This document shows positions 57,100 through 64,000 of a stretch of DNA of 64,000 bases, piece after piece (within the stretch, counting starts at the first letter, position 1; every line of letters begins with the position of its first letter). The stretch lies in the NCBI RefSeq assembly GCF_003428335.1, contig NZ_CP031704.1, forward strand, positions 4,030,001-4,094,000, read 5' to 3'. A program made the position numbers and the translations under genes. The stretch is from Solimonas sp. K1W22B-7 (lineage in GTDB: Bacteria; Pseudomonadota; Gammaproteobacteria; Nevskiales; Nevskiaceae). The notes under the pieces are model-generated. The model did not search any database. It worked only from the letters and a program-made list of their open reading frames with translations, and was not told the origin of the DNA.

Positions 57100-57450
57100 C
57101 TACTCGGCCTCGGCGACGACGACCGTAGCGCCGTCGAATTCCCGGGTCACCGCGATCTGGCAACCCAGCCGCAGGCCCGCCTCGGGCGCCCCCAGGAACT
57201 GCAGCAGCTCCTGTTCTGCGAGGTCAGGCGGGCGGGCGGTTCTCGCTACGATCGGATCGACACGGATGCGGCAGGTACCGCAGGCGCAATTGCCGCCACA
57301 GTCGCCACCGATACCGGCGATCAGATGGCTGGTCGCCGCCGACATCAATGTTTCGCCTACTGCAGCGCTGATGTCGTGCGCGCACCCGGCGCTGTCGACA
57401 TAGCGGATGCGCACGGTTTTACCTGCGACAGCTTCGATTGAATCGGTCAT
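57100..57450 (-). CDS. [2Fe-2S] ferredoxin, putidaredoxin type
   Basis: A 116-residue ferredoxin. Ligands C51, C57, C60 and C97 have the putidaredoxin spacing; GGDCGGNCACGTCRI is the cluster loop. The start MTDSIEAV follows GGAG. First gene of the operon that leads into the RND and DUF genes, so it presumably feeds an oxygenase for the same compound; that oxygenase is not in the operon. The reductase at 39328 is the nearest candidate partner. Confidence 0.9.
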   Translation of the reverse strand: MTDSIEAVAGKTVRIRYVDSAGCAHDISAAVGETLMSAATSHLIAGIGGDCGGNCACGTCRIRVDPIVARTARPPDLAEQELLQFLGAPEAGLRLGCQIAVTREFDGATVVVAEAE

Positions 57451-57873
57451 TTGTGTTCTCCGGTTCTGCACGCACAGGCGGCACGATCGGTCGATGCGAT
57501 GAATTTCGCAGTCGCGATCCTCTGTGGATTAGAACAACGGACACGGAGCTTTCCCCCCATCAACAGGTTGGGTATCTCTGGAAAACACGGATTTCCACCC
57601 GGAAGGCGGGCGGGTGAAGCACGGAGGATCGCGAAGTGTGCGTCGCAGGAAACAGGTCCCGCGCCGGTGGCAGACGACCCCGGGGACACGGTCGAACGGC
57701 TGGTGCAGCTCAATCTGGCGGTGCGGATGATCCGGATCGAGCCGGAAGATCATGCCAGCATCCTGGCCAGCGAAAGATTCATGCAGGGACTGAAAGCGTT
57801 CCTGTTGCGCCACAACGCCGCCGCGAATTCTCAGCCCGGCAAGTCCGGAGACGGGACAGGCGCCTCGCCCACG
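57451..57873. other. Gap of 423 bp with a possible gene relic
   Basis: No complete gene is seen. On the plus strand, 57661-57825 is open with strong third-position bias (45 of 55 codons end in G or C by hand count) and reads as helical protein (ERLVQLNLAVRMIRIEPEDH). It has no ribosome site or stop of its own and runs antisense into the next gene. It may be the tail of a degraded gene. The first 200 bases show no coding character. Confidence 0.3.
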
Positions 57874-58305
57874 CTACTCCTTGCGGGTCGCGAATTCCTT
57901 GATGCCGTTCCAGTACTTCCACACCGGATCATGGTCGTGGAATATCTCGATGGGGAAGCGCGGCTGGCCCTTGAGCGCGGTGTTGAGGTCGCGCATGAAC
58001 TGCGCGTAATCCCTGGCGTAGTAGCACCATTCCTTGATGCCGGCACCGGTGTAGGCGTGGAGCATGAGGCTGTTGCCGGCGGGATCGTCCAGCGCGTCCA
58101 GCAGTTCCTCGAAGGCCATCATGGCGGCGTTGGTTTCGCGATCGGGCAGGCCGGCGTCCGCGTAGCGCCATTCGACGATGACACTCTCGCAAAAGCGGGC
58201 GGGATCCACGGCTTCCGGCGGGGCCAGGCGCATGCGGTAGAGCCGCCGCTCGTCCTCCACCTCCAGCAGGATCATGGTCCACTCTTCTTCCGCTTCGCTC
58301 GCCAC
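57874..58305 (-). CDS. DUF695 protein
   Basis: A 143-residue protein: SEAEEEWTMILLEVEDERRL at the start, LDALDDPAGNSLMLHAYTGA and GIKEWCYYARDYAQFMRDLN, the DUF695 pattern. The start chosen is GTG (after GGGGAA); an ATG ten codons later is the alternative. Function unknown. Next on the same strand is DUF2834. Confidence 0.65.
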   Translation of the reverse strand: MASEAEEEWTMILLEVEDERRLYRMRLAPPEAVDPARFCESVIVEWRYADAGLPDRETNAAMMAFEELLDALDDPAGNSLMLHAYTGAGIKEWCYYARDYAQFMRDLNTALKGQPRFPIEIFHDHDPVWKYWNGIKEFATRKE

Positions 58306-58388
58306 GTTTTTCCCCGGATTGTCAGCGCGCGACGGCGCCCGTGGGGACGAAGCGTAGCGCCCCCTGCGTTGGCATGCACGGCGTCCTG

Positions 58389-58841
58389 CTAGCGCAGTTC
58401 CGGCCGCTTGCGCAGCTGGCGCTCCTGCACCGCCAGGTACAGGGCCATGGCGAAGGCGAAACTGGTCACCACGCTCATCGGGAAATAGAACCAGGCCGCC
58501 TTCATGCCGCGGCGGCGACCGTCGATGAGCGTCCACAGCGGAAACAGTACGACGTTCGCGAAGATCAGGTCCTGCCCGCCGGAGGCCGAGGCCGGGTTGA
58601 CGAACAGCAGCGTGGTCCAGTGCCACCAGCCCATCACGTCCTTGTACTCGCGCATGTAGACGATGTTGAAGTACCAGCCCACCAGCAGCGCCGCCACGGC
58701 GGTGAGGTAGTAGACCCCTTCGAGCCCCGAGACCCCGAGCTTCGCATCGCGGCCGTAGAGATCGCGGTTGAACCAGAACACCGCCACGATCGTGGCCAGC
58801 CCCAGGATCATGTAGAACGTTTCATGTGCGCTGAACGACAT
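58389..58841 (-). CDS. DUF2834 membrane protein
   Basis: A 150-residue protein with four transmembrane helices (MILGLATIVAVFWF, YYLTAVAALLVGWYFN, DLIFANVVLFPLWTLI and WFYFPMSVVTSFAFAMALYL). The pattern WTTLLFVNPASASGGQDLIF is of the DUF2834 type. SD GGAGG. Function unknown. Confidence 0.75.
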   Translation of the reverse strand: MSFSAHETFYMILGLATIVAVFWFNRDLYGRDAKLGVSGLEGVYYLTAVAALLVGWYFNIVYMREYKDVMGWWHWTTLLFVNPASASGGQDLIFANVVLFPLWTLIDGRRRGMKAAWFYFPMSVVTSFAFAMALYLAVQERQLRKRPELR

Positions 58842-58944
58842 CGGATGCCCTCCCCCTGACGACGCCTGTATGGATGCGGGCCGCGAGCGGCCCGGACCCA
58901 TGTTCTGCCCGCCCCAGGCGGCTTGTATCGTCCGAATGAAGTGC

Positions 58945-59589
58945 TTATCCCTGGATCGCAGCCCCAGCCAGCCCAGCCAGAATTCCCAGCGCCAGCCCCA
59001 CCAGCACGGCGCCGGTAGCACGGTCGACCCAGTGCCGGTGCCGCAGCAGCCGTGTGCGCACGCGCTCGGCACTCAACGCCATCGCCAGGAAGCAGAACCA
59101 TGCGGCGGTGCTGCCGACGATGCAGGCCGCCAGGGCCAGGCGCAGCCAGTACGAGGCATCCGGCCCGATCATCACCGCGAACAGCGACACGAAGAACAGT
59201 ACGGCCTTGGGATTGAGCAGGTTGCACAGCAGGCCGATGCGGAAGGATTGCCCCGCCGACGGCAAGGCGGCGGCCTCCGGCACCTGGGCCTCGCCTGCTG
59301 CCGGCCGGGAGCGCAGCGCGCCAATGCCGAGATAGAACAGGAATATCGCGCCAATCCCGCGCAGCAGCAGCAATAGCGAAGGAAACCCTTCGATCAGCCA
59401 GCCCAGTCCGAACAGGGCGTAGCTGACGTGGAAGACGATGCCTGCGGCAATACCCACCGCGGTCCAGACGCCCGCCGCGCGGCCGTGCAGCAGGGTCTGG
59501 CGCGTCACCACCGCGAAGTCAGGGCCGGGCGAGATCACCGCCAGCAGGTGCGCGGCCAGCACCGCCGCAAACAGGCTTGCGGCACTCAT
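58945..59589 (-). CDS. LysE/RhtB-family amino acid exporter
   Basis: A 214-residue transporter with six predicted helices. The N-terminal motif ISPGPDFAVVTRQTLLHGRAAG is the LysE family signature, and NPKAVLFFVSLF follows. Members export amino acids or their derivatives driven by the proton gradient. A hydrophilic insert of Ala/Glu/Pro residues (RSRPAAGEAQVPEAAALP) sits in the central loop. Single gene. Confidence 0.9.
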   Translation of the reverse strand: MSAASLFAAVLAAHLLAVISPGPDFAVVTRQTLLHGRAAGVWTAVGIAAGIVFHVSYALFGLGWLIEGFPSLLLLLRGIGAIFLFYLGIGALRSRPAAGEAQVPEAAALPSAGQSFRIGLLCNLLNPKAVLFFVSLFAVMIGPDASYWLRLALAACIVGSTAAWFCFLAMALSAERVRTRLLRHRHWVDRATGAVLVGLALGILAGLAGAAIQG

Positions 59590-59694
59590 CGGGCCTGGAA
59601 TCGAATCGCCCGCAGGGCTCGCATCGTCATCTCGTCGTCATCGCGCGGCACGGCTGCCGGGCTCGATGATAAGCGCGGCGGCCCTTGCCCCGCG

Positions 59695-60159
59695 CTAGCG
59701 CATCACGCCGTCGCGCAGCAGCCCGGAAATCCGCACGCGCGCGGCGGCATAGGTTTCCAGCATCAGCGCCAGCGGCAGGCGCAGCTCGCGGGCACGGTGG
59801 CGGTCGGCATCGCCGGCGCTGAGGTCGCGGCCCTGCTCCACGCGCAGGCGCCAGCGCGGCGGGTCGACGTAGACGCCACGCAGCACTTGTCGCTGCAGCT
59901 GCGGCAGGCGCCGCCAGGCGATGTCCACGCTCTCGCCGGCCAGCGGGTCGGGCCGGTCCTGGTCCCCCGCATCCTCGCTGTCCCAGGGCGGCGCGGAGTA
60001 GTGGCGCTCGGCCGAGGCACAGGCCGTGTACACCTGGGGCCCGCCGATCTCGCCGCCGCGGGCCCAGCGGCCCCAGTTGTCCAGCATCTGGTCCAGCCAG
60101 GCGTCGCCCTGCAGGCGTGCGATCACTTCCGTCGTCAGGCCGCTGTCGTAGGACTTCAT
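59695..60159 (-). CDS. Phage-type antitermination (Q-like) protein
   Basis: A 154-residue protein starting MKSYDSGLTTEVIARLQ. WGRWARGGEIGGPQVYT and the region IAWRRLPQLQRQVLRGVYVD have the look of phage Q/RinA-like regulators, where a helical region 4-like segment follows an N-terminal helix. Start after GGAG, overlapping the stop of the preceding small gene by 4 bases (ATGA), so both are co-translated. No phage structural genes are nearby. Confidence 0.6.
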   Translation of the reverse strand: MKSYDSGLTTEVIARLQGDAWLDQMLDNWGRWARGGEIGGPQVYTACASAERHYSAPPWDSEDAGDQDRPDPLAGESVDIAWRRLPQLQRQVLRGVYVDPPRWRLRVEQGRDLSAGDADRHRARELRLPLALMLETYAAARVRISGLLRDGVMR

Positions 60160-60434
60160 GCGCTGCTCCGTTGGATACCGCCGACCCGCAACTGTCGTCC
60201 GGCGGCGGACGGCGGCATCGGGCCGGGGTCGGCCCCGGCAGCCTCGTCCCGCTGGTTCGCCCGCTCCGACAGCTGCCACAAGCGCACCGCCGCCATGCCG
60301 CGCGGCTCCCGCGTCGCCCCCCGCATCAAATCGCCCAGAGAGGAATAGGAAAGGCCGCAGCTGTCCGCGATTTCCGCCCGGCTCAGCCCTGCCCGCTCGC
60401 ACCACAAGACCCGCTCTATCCAGATGTTGTGCAT
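60156..60434 (-). CDS. Cro-like helix-turn-helix protein
   Basis: A 92-residue protein: WCERAGLSRAEIADSCGLSY with LGDLMRGATREPRGMAAVRL, a helix-turn-helix protein of the Cro/CI type, with an Ala/Gly/Pro-rich C-terminus. It lies opposite the S24 repressor and shares a control region with four-base-symmetric operators, the classical switch arrangement. TAAAAT lies six bases before the ATG, so the mRNA may be leaderless. Confidence 0.65.
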   Translation of the reverse strand: MHNIWIERVLWCERAGLSRAEIADSCGLSYSSLGDLMRGATREPRGMAAVRLWQLSERANQRDEAAGADPGPMPPSAAGRQLRVGGIQRSSA

Positions 60435-60440
60435 ACCGCT

Positions 60441-60499
60441 ATTTTACGGTTTTCCGTACATACGGCGCAATGGATTTTTGCAACGGAATTCCGTATATT
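60441..60499. promoter_or_regulatory. Divergent leaderless promoters with two operators
   Basis: Leftward: -10 TAAAAT (60441-60446) six bases before the Cro-like ATG, with TTGCGC 18 bases upstream. Rightward: -10 TATATT (60494-60499) six bases before the repressor ATG. Operators TACGGTTTTCCGTA (60445-60458) and AACGGAATTCCGTA (60482-60495) each overlap one -10 box. No ribosome site precedes either ATG. Confidence 0.65.
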
Positions 60500-60505
60500 T
60501 GCTAG

Positions 60506-61168
60506 ATGACTGTCGGAGAACGAATTAAATCCGCGCGCAAGGCGCATACCCCGGTGGTGGGCGTGAAACAGCTCGCCGACGCCGTCGGCCTGGCCGTGAG
60601 CACGCTCTACGACCTGGAGCGCGGCGAGCAGGAAAGCAGCACCAAGCTGCACGCCATCGCCGAGTTCCTGGGCGTGCGCGCACGCTGGCTGGAGACCGGC
60701 AGCGGCCCGATGCGCGTCGAGCAGGGCGACCTGCTGGACGCCAGCTTCGAGGACAAGTACGACCGCGTGACCGTGGTGCGCGGCGCCATGCTGTCCGGCG
60801 GCCCCGGCCGGGTGTCCTGGGAATTCGAGGAGGTGGACCGGCACTTCGCCTTCCGTCGCCAGTGGCTGGCCGACAAGGGCCTGCGCGCCGACCGCTGCCG
60901 CATCTACCAGGTGGCCGGCGACAGCAACGCGCCCTACATCCGCAACGAAGACGTGGTGATGATCAACCTCGACGACCGCCGCGTGGTCGACGGCGAGTTC
61001 TACGGCCTGGCCTTCGGCGACGACCTGCGCGTCAAGCAGTTGTCCTTCCGCGCCGACGGCGCCCTCAGGGTGATCAGCGCCGCCGACCCCGACAAGGCCG
61101 AGATCTACCGCGGCCAGGAGATCGAGGCGATCAACATCATTGGAAGAGTGGCCTGGCGGGGCGGGTGA
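60506..61168 (+). CDS. CI-like S24 repressor
   Basis: A 220-residue repressor. Helix-turn-helix VKQLADAVGLAVSTLYDLER at residues 20-39, then a S24/LexA-type domain with Ser140 in AGDSNAPYI and Lys177 in DLRVKQLS. No obvious Ala-Gly cleavage bond is seen before the domain, so whether it self-cleaves is open. It would bind the TACGG-N4-CCGTA operators found on both sides. The start overlaps no ribosome site and the promoter -10 is six bases away. Confidence 0.85.
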   Translation: MTVGERIKSARKAHTPVVGVKQLADAVGLAVSTLYDLERGEQESSTKLHAIAEFLGVRARWLETGSGPMRVEQGDLLDASFEDKYDRVTVVRGAMLSGGPGRVSWEFEEVDRHFAFRRQWLADKGLRADRCRIYQVAGDSNAPYIRNEDVVMINLDDRRVVDGEFYGLAFGDDLRVKQLSFRADGALRVISAADPDKAEIYRGQEIEAINIIGRVAWRGG

Positions 61169-61216
61169 TCCGCTCTGGATGGCTATCCGGCAGAGAGGGC
61201 AAGTCGGCCCAATAAT

Positions 61217-61258
61217 TACGGAATTCCGTTATGAAATGAGTACGGCATGCCGTATACT
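61217..61258 (+). promoter_or_regulatory. Two further repressor operators and promoter
   Basis: TACGGAATTCCGTT (61217-61230) and TACGGCATGCCGTA (61241-61254) repeat the operator found at 60.45 kb. A -10 TATACT (61253-61258) overlaps the second. The small gene at 61290 follows, so the CI-like protein probably represses it. Confidence 0.6.
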
Positions 61259-61289
61259 AAAGCCGTAGTCCCACTACGGAAAACCCGCC

Positions 61290-61454
61290 ATGCCGAACAC
61301 CCCCGCACTGCTCCCCGGCGACACCGCCCGTATCCGCCACGGCCGCCTCCGAAACCGCCTCGCCGAGGTCCTGCGGGTGGACGGCCGCCACGCCACGGTG
61401 ATCACCGCCGCCGGCGAATCGGTGGTACCCCTGTCCTGCCTGGAGGTGGAATGA
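61290..61454 (+). CDS. 54-residue small protein under repressor operators
   Basis: Reads MPNTPALLPGDTARIRHGRL, then RNRLAEVLRVDGRHATVITA, ending SCLEVE, a small SH3-like or beta-rich protein by pattern (GDTARIRHGR, VLRVDGRHATV). The ATG lies downstream of two operator copies, and its stop overlaps the next start (ATGA), which supports it as a real gene. Function unknown. Confidence 0.6.
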   Translation: MPNTPALLPGDTARIRHGRLRNRLAEVLRVDGRHATVITAAGESVVPLSCLEVE

Positions 61455-61789
61455 TGGACGGCAGCCTCGCCCACCCGCCTCTGTACGGCGCCGACGACAC
61501 CGCACTGCCCGAGCTGGACCTGTCGGGCGCAGGCGTCCGCATCAATCCCGAAACCGCCGAGCGCCGCCGCATCGCCGCGGCGCTGGACTTGAAAACCGGT
61601 GCCTTCAGCGACGGCCGCAGCCTGGTCGCCGAGGCCCTGACCGACTGCGACAGCGCCAACACCACGCTGAGCCGCCTCGCCAGCCATATCCGCGCCGCGA
61701 TGCTGGGCAGTGACGAAACGGCCGACCGCGAGATCGGGCGGATCGTGCGCGAGGCGGTGCTGTGCTATGCGCGGGCAGCCCTGGGGTGA
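61451..61789 (+). CDS. Hypothetical phage-associated protein
   Basis: A 112-residue protein (MMDGSLAHPPLYGADDTALP) with an acidic N-terminus and a helical C-terminus (SRLASHIRAAMLGSDETADR). SD GGAGGTGGA, overlapping the previous stop by 4 bases. Family not recognised. It follows the CI-like switch and probably belongs to the same element. Confidence 0.6.
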   Translation: MMDGSLAHPPLYGADDTALPELDLSGAGVRINPETAERRRIAAALDLKTGAFSDGRSLVAEALTDCDSANTTLSRLASHIRAAMLGSDETADREIGRIVREAVLCYARAALG

Positions 61790-61811
61790 TCGCGGGATTC
61801 CGGCCCCGGCC

Positions 61812-62042
61812 TCAGGAATCCCGCCGCTTTCCCGGCTTGGCCGGCGGCGGCGGCGGGAGCGGCTTGTACTCTTCGTCCGGCGACTCCCCCAGGCTGTCGA
61901 TAAAGAGACGCAGCCAGAAGGCGATGAACATGCCGCAGAAGATCCCGAAGACCGAATTGTCGGGGTCGAACAGCCAGCCGCCCAGCCCCATCACGACGAA
62001 CAGGACCACATGCAGCAGGGCCTTGGTATCGTCCCGGTTCAA
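61812..62042 (-). CDS. Small two-helix membrane protein, paralogue A
   Basis: A 76-residue protein starting at TTG (MNRDDTKALL) with two transmembrane helices (LHVVLFVVMGLGGWLF and VFGIFCGMFIAFWLRLFI) and a Pro-rich cytoplasmic tail (PLPPPPPAKPGKRRDS). A paralogue follows at 62115 on the same strand. Function unknown. Confidence 0.55.
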   Translation of the reverse strand: MNRDDTKALLHVVLFVVMGLGGWLFDPDNSVFGIFCGMFIAFWLRLFIDSLGESPDEEYKPLPPPPPAKPGKRRDS

Positions 62043-62114
62043 GCGGCGCCACCGCCGTCACGCTCACGGCCTGGCGCACCCGGAACGGGGGCATCGACCC
62101 GCTTGCGCGCCGCG

Positions 62115-62369
62115 TCAGGACTCACGCTGCTTGTCCAGCGATGGCGCCTGGCGCACAGCGCCCACCTGCGGCTGTATGCGCGTCCTGGGCTTTGCTTCGG
62201 CCACGGGGTCCTGCCAGAGGCCGCGGAACAGCTGGCGCAGGAGCGCCATGGTGACAATGACGAAGAAGCTGCGCACCTGGACCGAATGGGTGTCGAGCAG
62301 CCAGTAAGCCACCGCCATTGCGCCCAGCGCCCCCAGGATCAGCAAGGCATTGATCGCGTCGCGATTCAT
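62115..62369 (-). CDS. Small two-helix membrane protein, paralogue B
   Basis: An 84-residue protein starting MNRDAINALL, with ILGALGAMAVAYWLLD and SFFVIVTMALLRQLFRGLW as membrane helices and a basic tail. The first residues and topology match the neighbour at 61812, so the pair arose by duplication. The start follows AAGGGA. Function unknown. Confidence 0.65.
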   Translation of the reverse strand: MNRDAINALLILGALGAMAVAYWLLDTHSVQVRSFFVIVTMALLRQLFRGLWQDPVAEAKPRTRIQPQVGAVRQAPSLDKQRES

Positions 62370-62617
62370 TTCGTGTCCCTTTGCTACGCGCCGACGGCGC
62401 CATACGCCGGAATGCTGCATCAGCCTGGCGGATGCCGACAACGTGACGACCGAATCAGCCGGGCAGTATCCGCCAGCGAGCGCACCGGATCATCGATCCG
62501 CGCCAGGTCGCCCAGGTTTCCATGGCCGACGGCCAGCGCCTTGCCGGCGCGCAGTCCACGCAACATCCGGACGCAGTTTCCGGCAAGATTCCGAACGCGA
62601 TACAGCGAGGACCACCC

Positions 62618-63031
62618 ATGCTCCACGGCAGCTGCCTCTGCGGCAACATCCGCTACGAAATCCGCGGCGATCCGGGCCCGGCCTACTACTGCCACTGCTC
62701 GCGCTGCCGCAAGGCCGGCGGCTCGGCGTTCGCATCCAACGCGGTGGTGGCGGCACAGGATTTCGTGATCGTCTCCGGCCAGGATTCGCTGAAGACCTTC
62801 AGCACGAAGGAAGGCGTGCACCGCGATTTCTGCGGCAACTGCGGCTCACCCCTGATCAGCCGCCGCGACGCGCTGCCGGACATGGTGCGGGTGCGCATGG
62901 GCACGATCGACACGCCGCTGCAGCAAGGCCCCGGCGCGCACATCTACGTGGCGTCCAAGGCGGACTGGCATGCGATCCACGACACCCTGCCGCAGTACCC
63001 GGAACGCCCGCCGGCGATCGGCAAGCGCTGA
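62618..63031 (+). CDS. GFA-family zinc protein
   Basis: A 137-residue protein of the glutathione-dependent formaldehyde-activating (GFA) family: C6-L-C8 GN, then C25-H-C27-S-R-C30, and a second zinc-binding pair C72-G-N-C75-G-S-P. Family members have this zinc arrangement, but a formaldehyde role is proven only for Gfa. The ATG follows GCGAGG. Single gene. Confidence 0.88.
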   Translation: MLHGSCLCGNIRYEIRGDPGPAYYCHCSRCRKAGGSAFASNAVVAAQDFVIVSGQDSLKTFSTKEGVHRDFCGNCGSPLISRRDALPDMVRVRMGTIDTPLQQGPGAHIYVASKADWHAIHDTLPQYPERPPAIGKR

Positions 63032-63156
63032 AGCGCGGCTCAGCGCTGATTGGACCTGCCCATGGGGACTGCCGGCCAAATCTGTGACGCCCGTCTCACT
63101 TTTGGCACCCTGCTTTTTGCAGTAGACCCCACCCGTGGCAGGATGGGCCCCAGGAC

Positions 63157-63231
63157 ATGAACCAGCCCAGCCAGCAGGGCAACGCCGCCCTGTCGCCACG
63201 CGAAGCGCTCCCCTGGGGGGCAGCGCCATGA
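63157..63231 (+). CDS. Possible 24-residue leader peptide
   Basis: A short frame MNQPSQQGNAALSPREALPW, ending GAAP, whose stop overlaps the ATG of the next gene (ATGA). It could couple translation of the cyclase. AGGA lies only one or two bases before its ATG, so a ribosome site is poor and this remains a weak call. Confidence 0.25.
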   Translation: MNQPSQQGNAALSPREALPWGAAP

Positions 63232-64000
63232 GCCTGCATTTGCCGACGCTGCTGGTGGTGACGGTGCTGGCCTACCTGGTGTTCGGGCTGTTCCAGCTGG
63301 CCATGTGGCAGCTGCGGCGTTCGGAAGCGGGCCTGCTGCTGTGGGGCTTTTCCAACGTCGCCGGCGCCATCGGCGGCACCCTGCTGTGCCTGCGCGGCGT
63401 GATCTCGGACTTCTCCTCGATTGCCCTGGCCAACGGCCTGCTGATCCTGTCCAACTCGCTGATGTGGGCCGGGCTGCGGGGCTTCTCGGGACAGCCGATA
63501 CGCTGGTCGCTGGTGTGGCTGGCGCCGGTGGTGCTGGTATTGCTGTTCTCCGTGGTCGGGCCGATCCGCGACAACCCGCCGGCGCGCACCTGCACGGTGG
63601 CGCTGTTCATGCTGCTGTTCGCCGGCGCCAATTTTGCCGATGCCTGGCGCGCGCAGCGAACCGAGCCGCTGAACATGCGCCGCCTGGCGATGCTGGTGTT
63701 CCTGCTCACCTGCGCCTTCATGGGCGACCGTGCGCTGTACATGCTGGAGCACGCGCGCAAGCCGGAAGAATTCGCGATCACCCACCCGATGCACACCTAC
63801 GCCGCGCTGGCGGCACTGCTGATCGTCACGGTGTGGAACCTGGCGCTGCTGATGATGGCCAACGAACGCCTGGCCAACCGCCTCACCGGCATCGCCCACA
63901 GCGACGGCCTGACGCGCGTGCTCAACCGCACGGGCTTTCGTGCACTGGCCGGCCGCCAGGTGCTGCGCTGCCAGCGCGACCGCGTGCCGGTGTCGATACT
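63228..64000 (+). CDS. Membrane-anchored diguanylate cyclase (GGDEF), C-terminus outside the window
   Basis: A partial gene open to the end of the window, 257 residues visible. The N-terminal two-thirds is a membrane sensor with about six or seven helices (PTLLVVTVLAYLVFGLFQLA, FSNVAGAIGGTLLCL, ANGLLILSNSLMWAGLRGF, SLVWLAPVVLVLLFSVV, TCTVALFMLLFAGANFAD, LAMLVFLLTCAFMGDR and YAALAALLIVTVWNLALLMM). At the end the GGDEF domain begins: HSDGLTRVLNRTGFRAL, the usual DxLTxLxNRRxF motif. Catalytic GGDEF itself is beyond the window. It would make c-di-GMP. The start follows GGGGGG. Confidence 0.85.
   Translation, partial: MSLHLPTLLVVTVLAYLVFGLFQLAMWQLRRSEAGLLLWGFSNVAGAIGGTLLCLRGVISDFSSIALANGLLILSNSLMWAGLRGFSGQPIRWSLVWLAPVVLVLLFSVVGPIRDNPPARTCTVALFMLLFAGANFADAWRAQRTEPLNMRRLAMLVFLLTCAFMGDRALYMLEHARKPEEFAITHPMHTYAALAALLIVTVWNLALLMMANERLANRLTGIAHSDGLTRVLNRTGFRALAGRQVLRCQRDRVPVSI

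Noticed and set aside
57451-58392. A 313-codon plus-strand frame read as a full gene.
   Set aside because: Most of it is antisense to the DUF695 gene; only 57661-57825 has coding bias, noted separately.
59695-61789. A complete prophage.
   Set aside because: Only the switch, a Q-like gene and two small genes are seen; no integrase, terminase, capsid or tail genes and no attachment sites are within the window.

Overview
The window is GC-rich, gene-dense chromosomal DNA of a Gram-negative bacterium. Outer-membrane receptors, lipoprotein and Tat signals, FecI/FecR, DUF1302/DUF1329 proteins, a FabR-type regulator and many Baeyer-Villiger, P450, SDR and esterase genes suggest a gammaproteobacterium that degrades hydrophobic compounds. 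The Nevskiales (Solimonas/Hydrocarboniphaga type) would fit, but that is an inference from gene content. No rRNA, tRNA, CRISPR array, transposase or integrase was seen.

Region 1 (1-19 kb) is a mosaic of short units. It holds the C-terminal part of a trehalase, a FabR-like repressor divergent from a Baeyer-Villiger monooxygenase (BVMO), a TetR/SnoaL pair with tandem operators, a LysR gene divergent from SDR and aldo-keto reductase genes, a lytic transglycosylase, a thioredoxin-MsrA lipoprotein, a P450 with its [2Fe-2S] ferredoxin behind a perfect dyad operator, an AraC/SDR pair, a YcaQ-type DNA glycosylase, and an orphan gene framed by a 40-bp direct repeat.

Region 2 (19-26.7 kb) holds a RoxA/MauG-like multihaem lipoprotein cytochrome, then serine hydrolase, SDR and BVMO genes. 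Together these could turn an alcohol into a ketone, an ester and hydrolysis products. AraC-type regulators lie on both sides.

Region 3 (27-36 kb) is a FecI-FecR-TonB receptor unit followed by an alpha/beta hydrolase, a beta-lactamase-fold hydrolase and an overlapping M81 (MlrC-type) metallopeptidase. The last two recall mlrB/mlrC of microcystin degraders. It reads as a regulated uptake-and-hydrolysis system. Next is a TetR module (36.3-38.6 kb) with the same palindrome before the regulator and before the following genes (DUF2798, Ohr, SDR).

Region 4 (39.3-57.5 kb) is the most interesting. A styrene-oxide-isomerase-like membrane protein, an aldehyde dehydrogenase, an acyl-CoA ligase and a ferredoxin reductase lie divergent from a large MalT-type LuxR regulator. 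Beyond it come a ferritin-like di-iron protein and an operon for a ferredoxin, an RND exporter-like protein, two DUF1329 proteins, a YCF48-like beta-propeller and a DUF1302 outer-membrane protein. The inferred route is epoxide to aldehyde to acid to CoA ester, with dedicated envelope trafficking. The enzyme that would make the epoxide is not visible.

Region 5 (57.5-64 kb) holds DUF695, DUF2834 and LysE-family genes and a phage-type CI/Cro switch. Four copies of the palindrome TACGG-N4-CCGTA are placed on promoters that appear leaderless. Two small genes, a pair of related membrane proteins, a GFA-family enzyme and the start of a membrane-anchored diguanylate cyclase follow; the last gene runs off the window.
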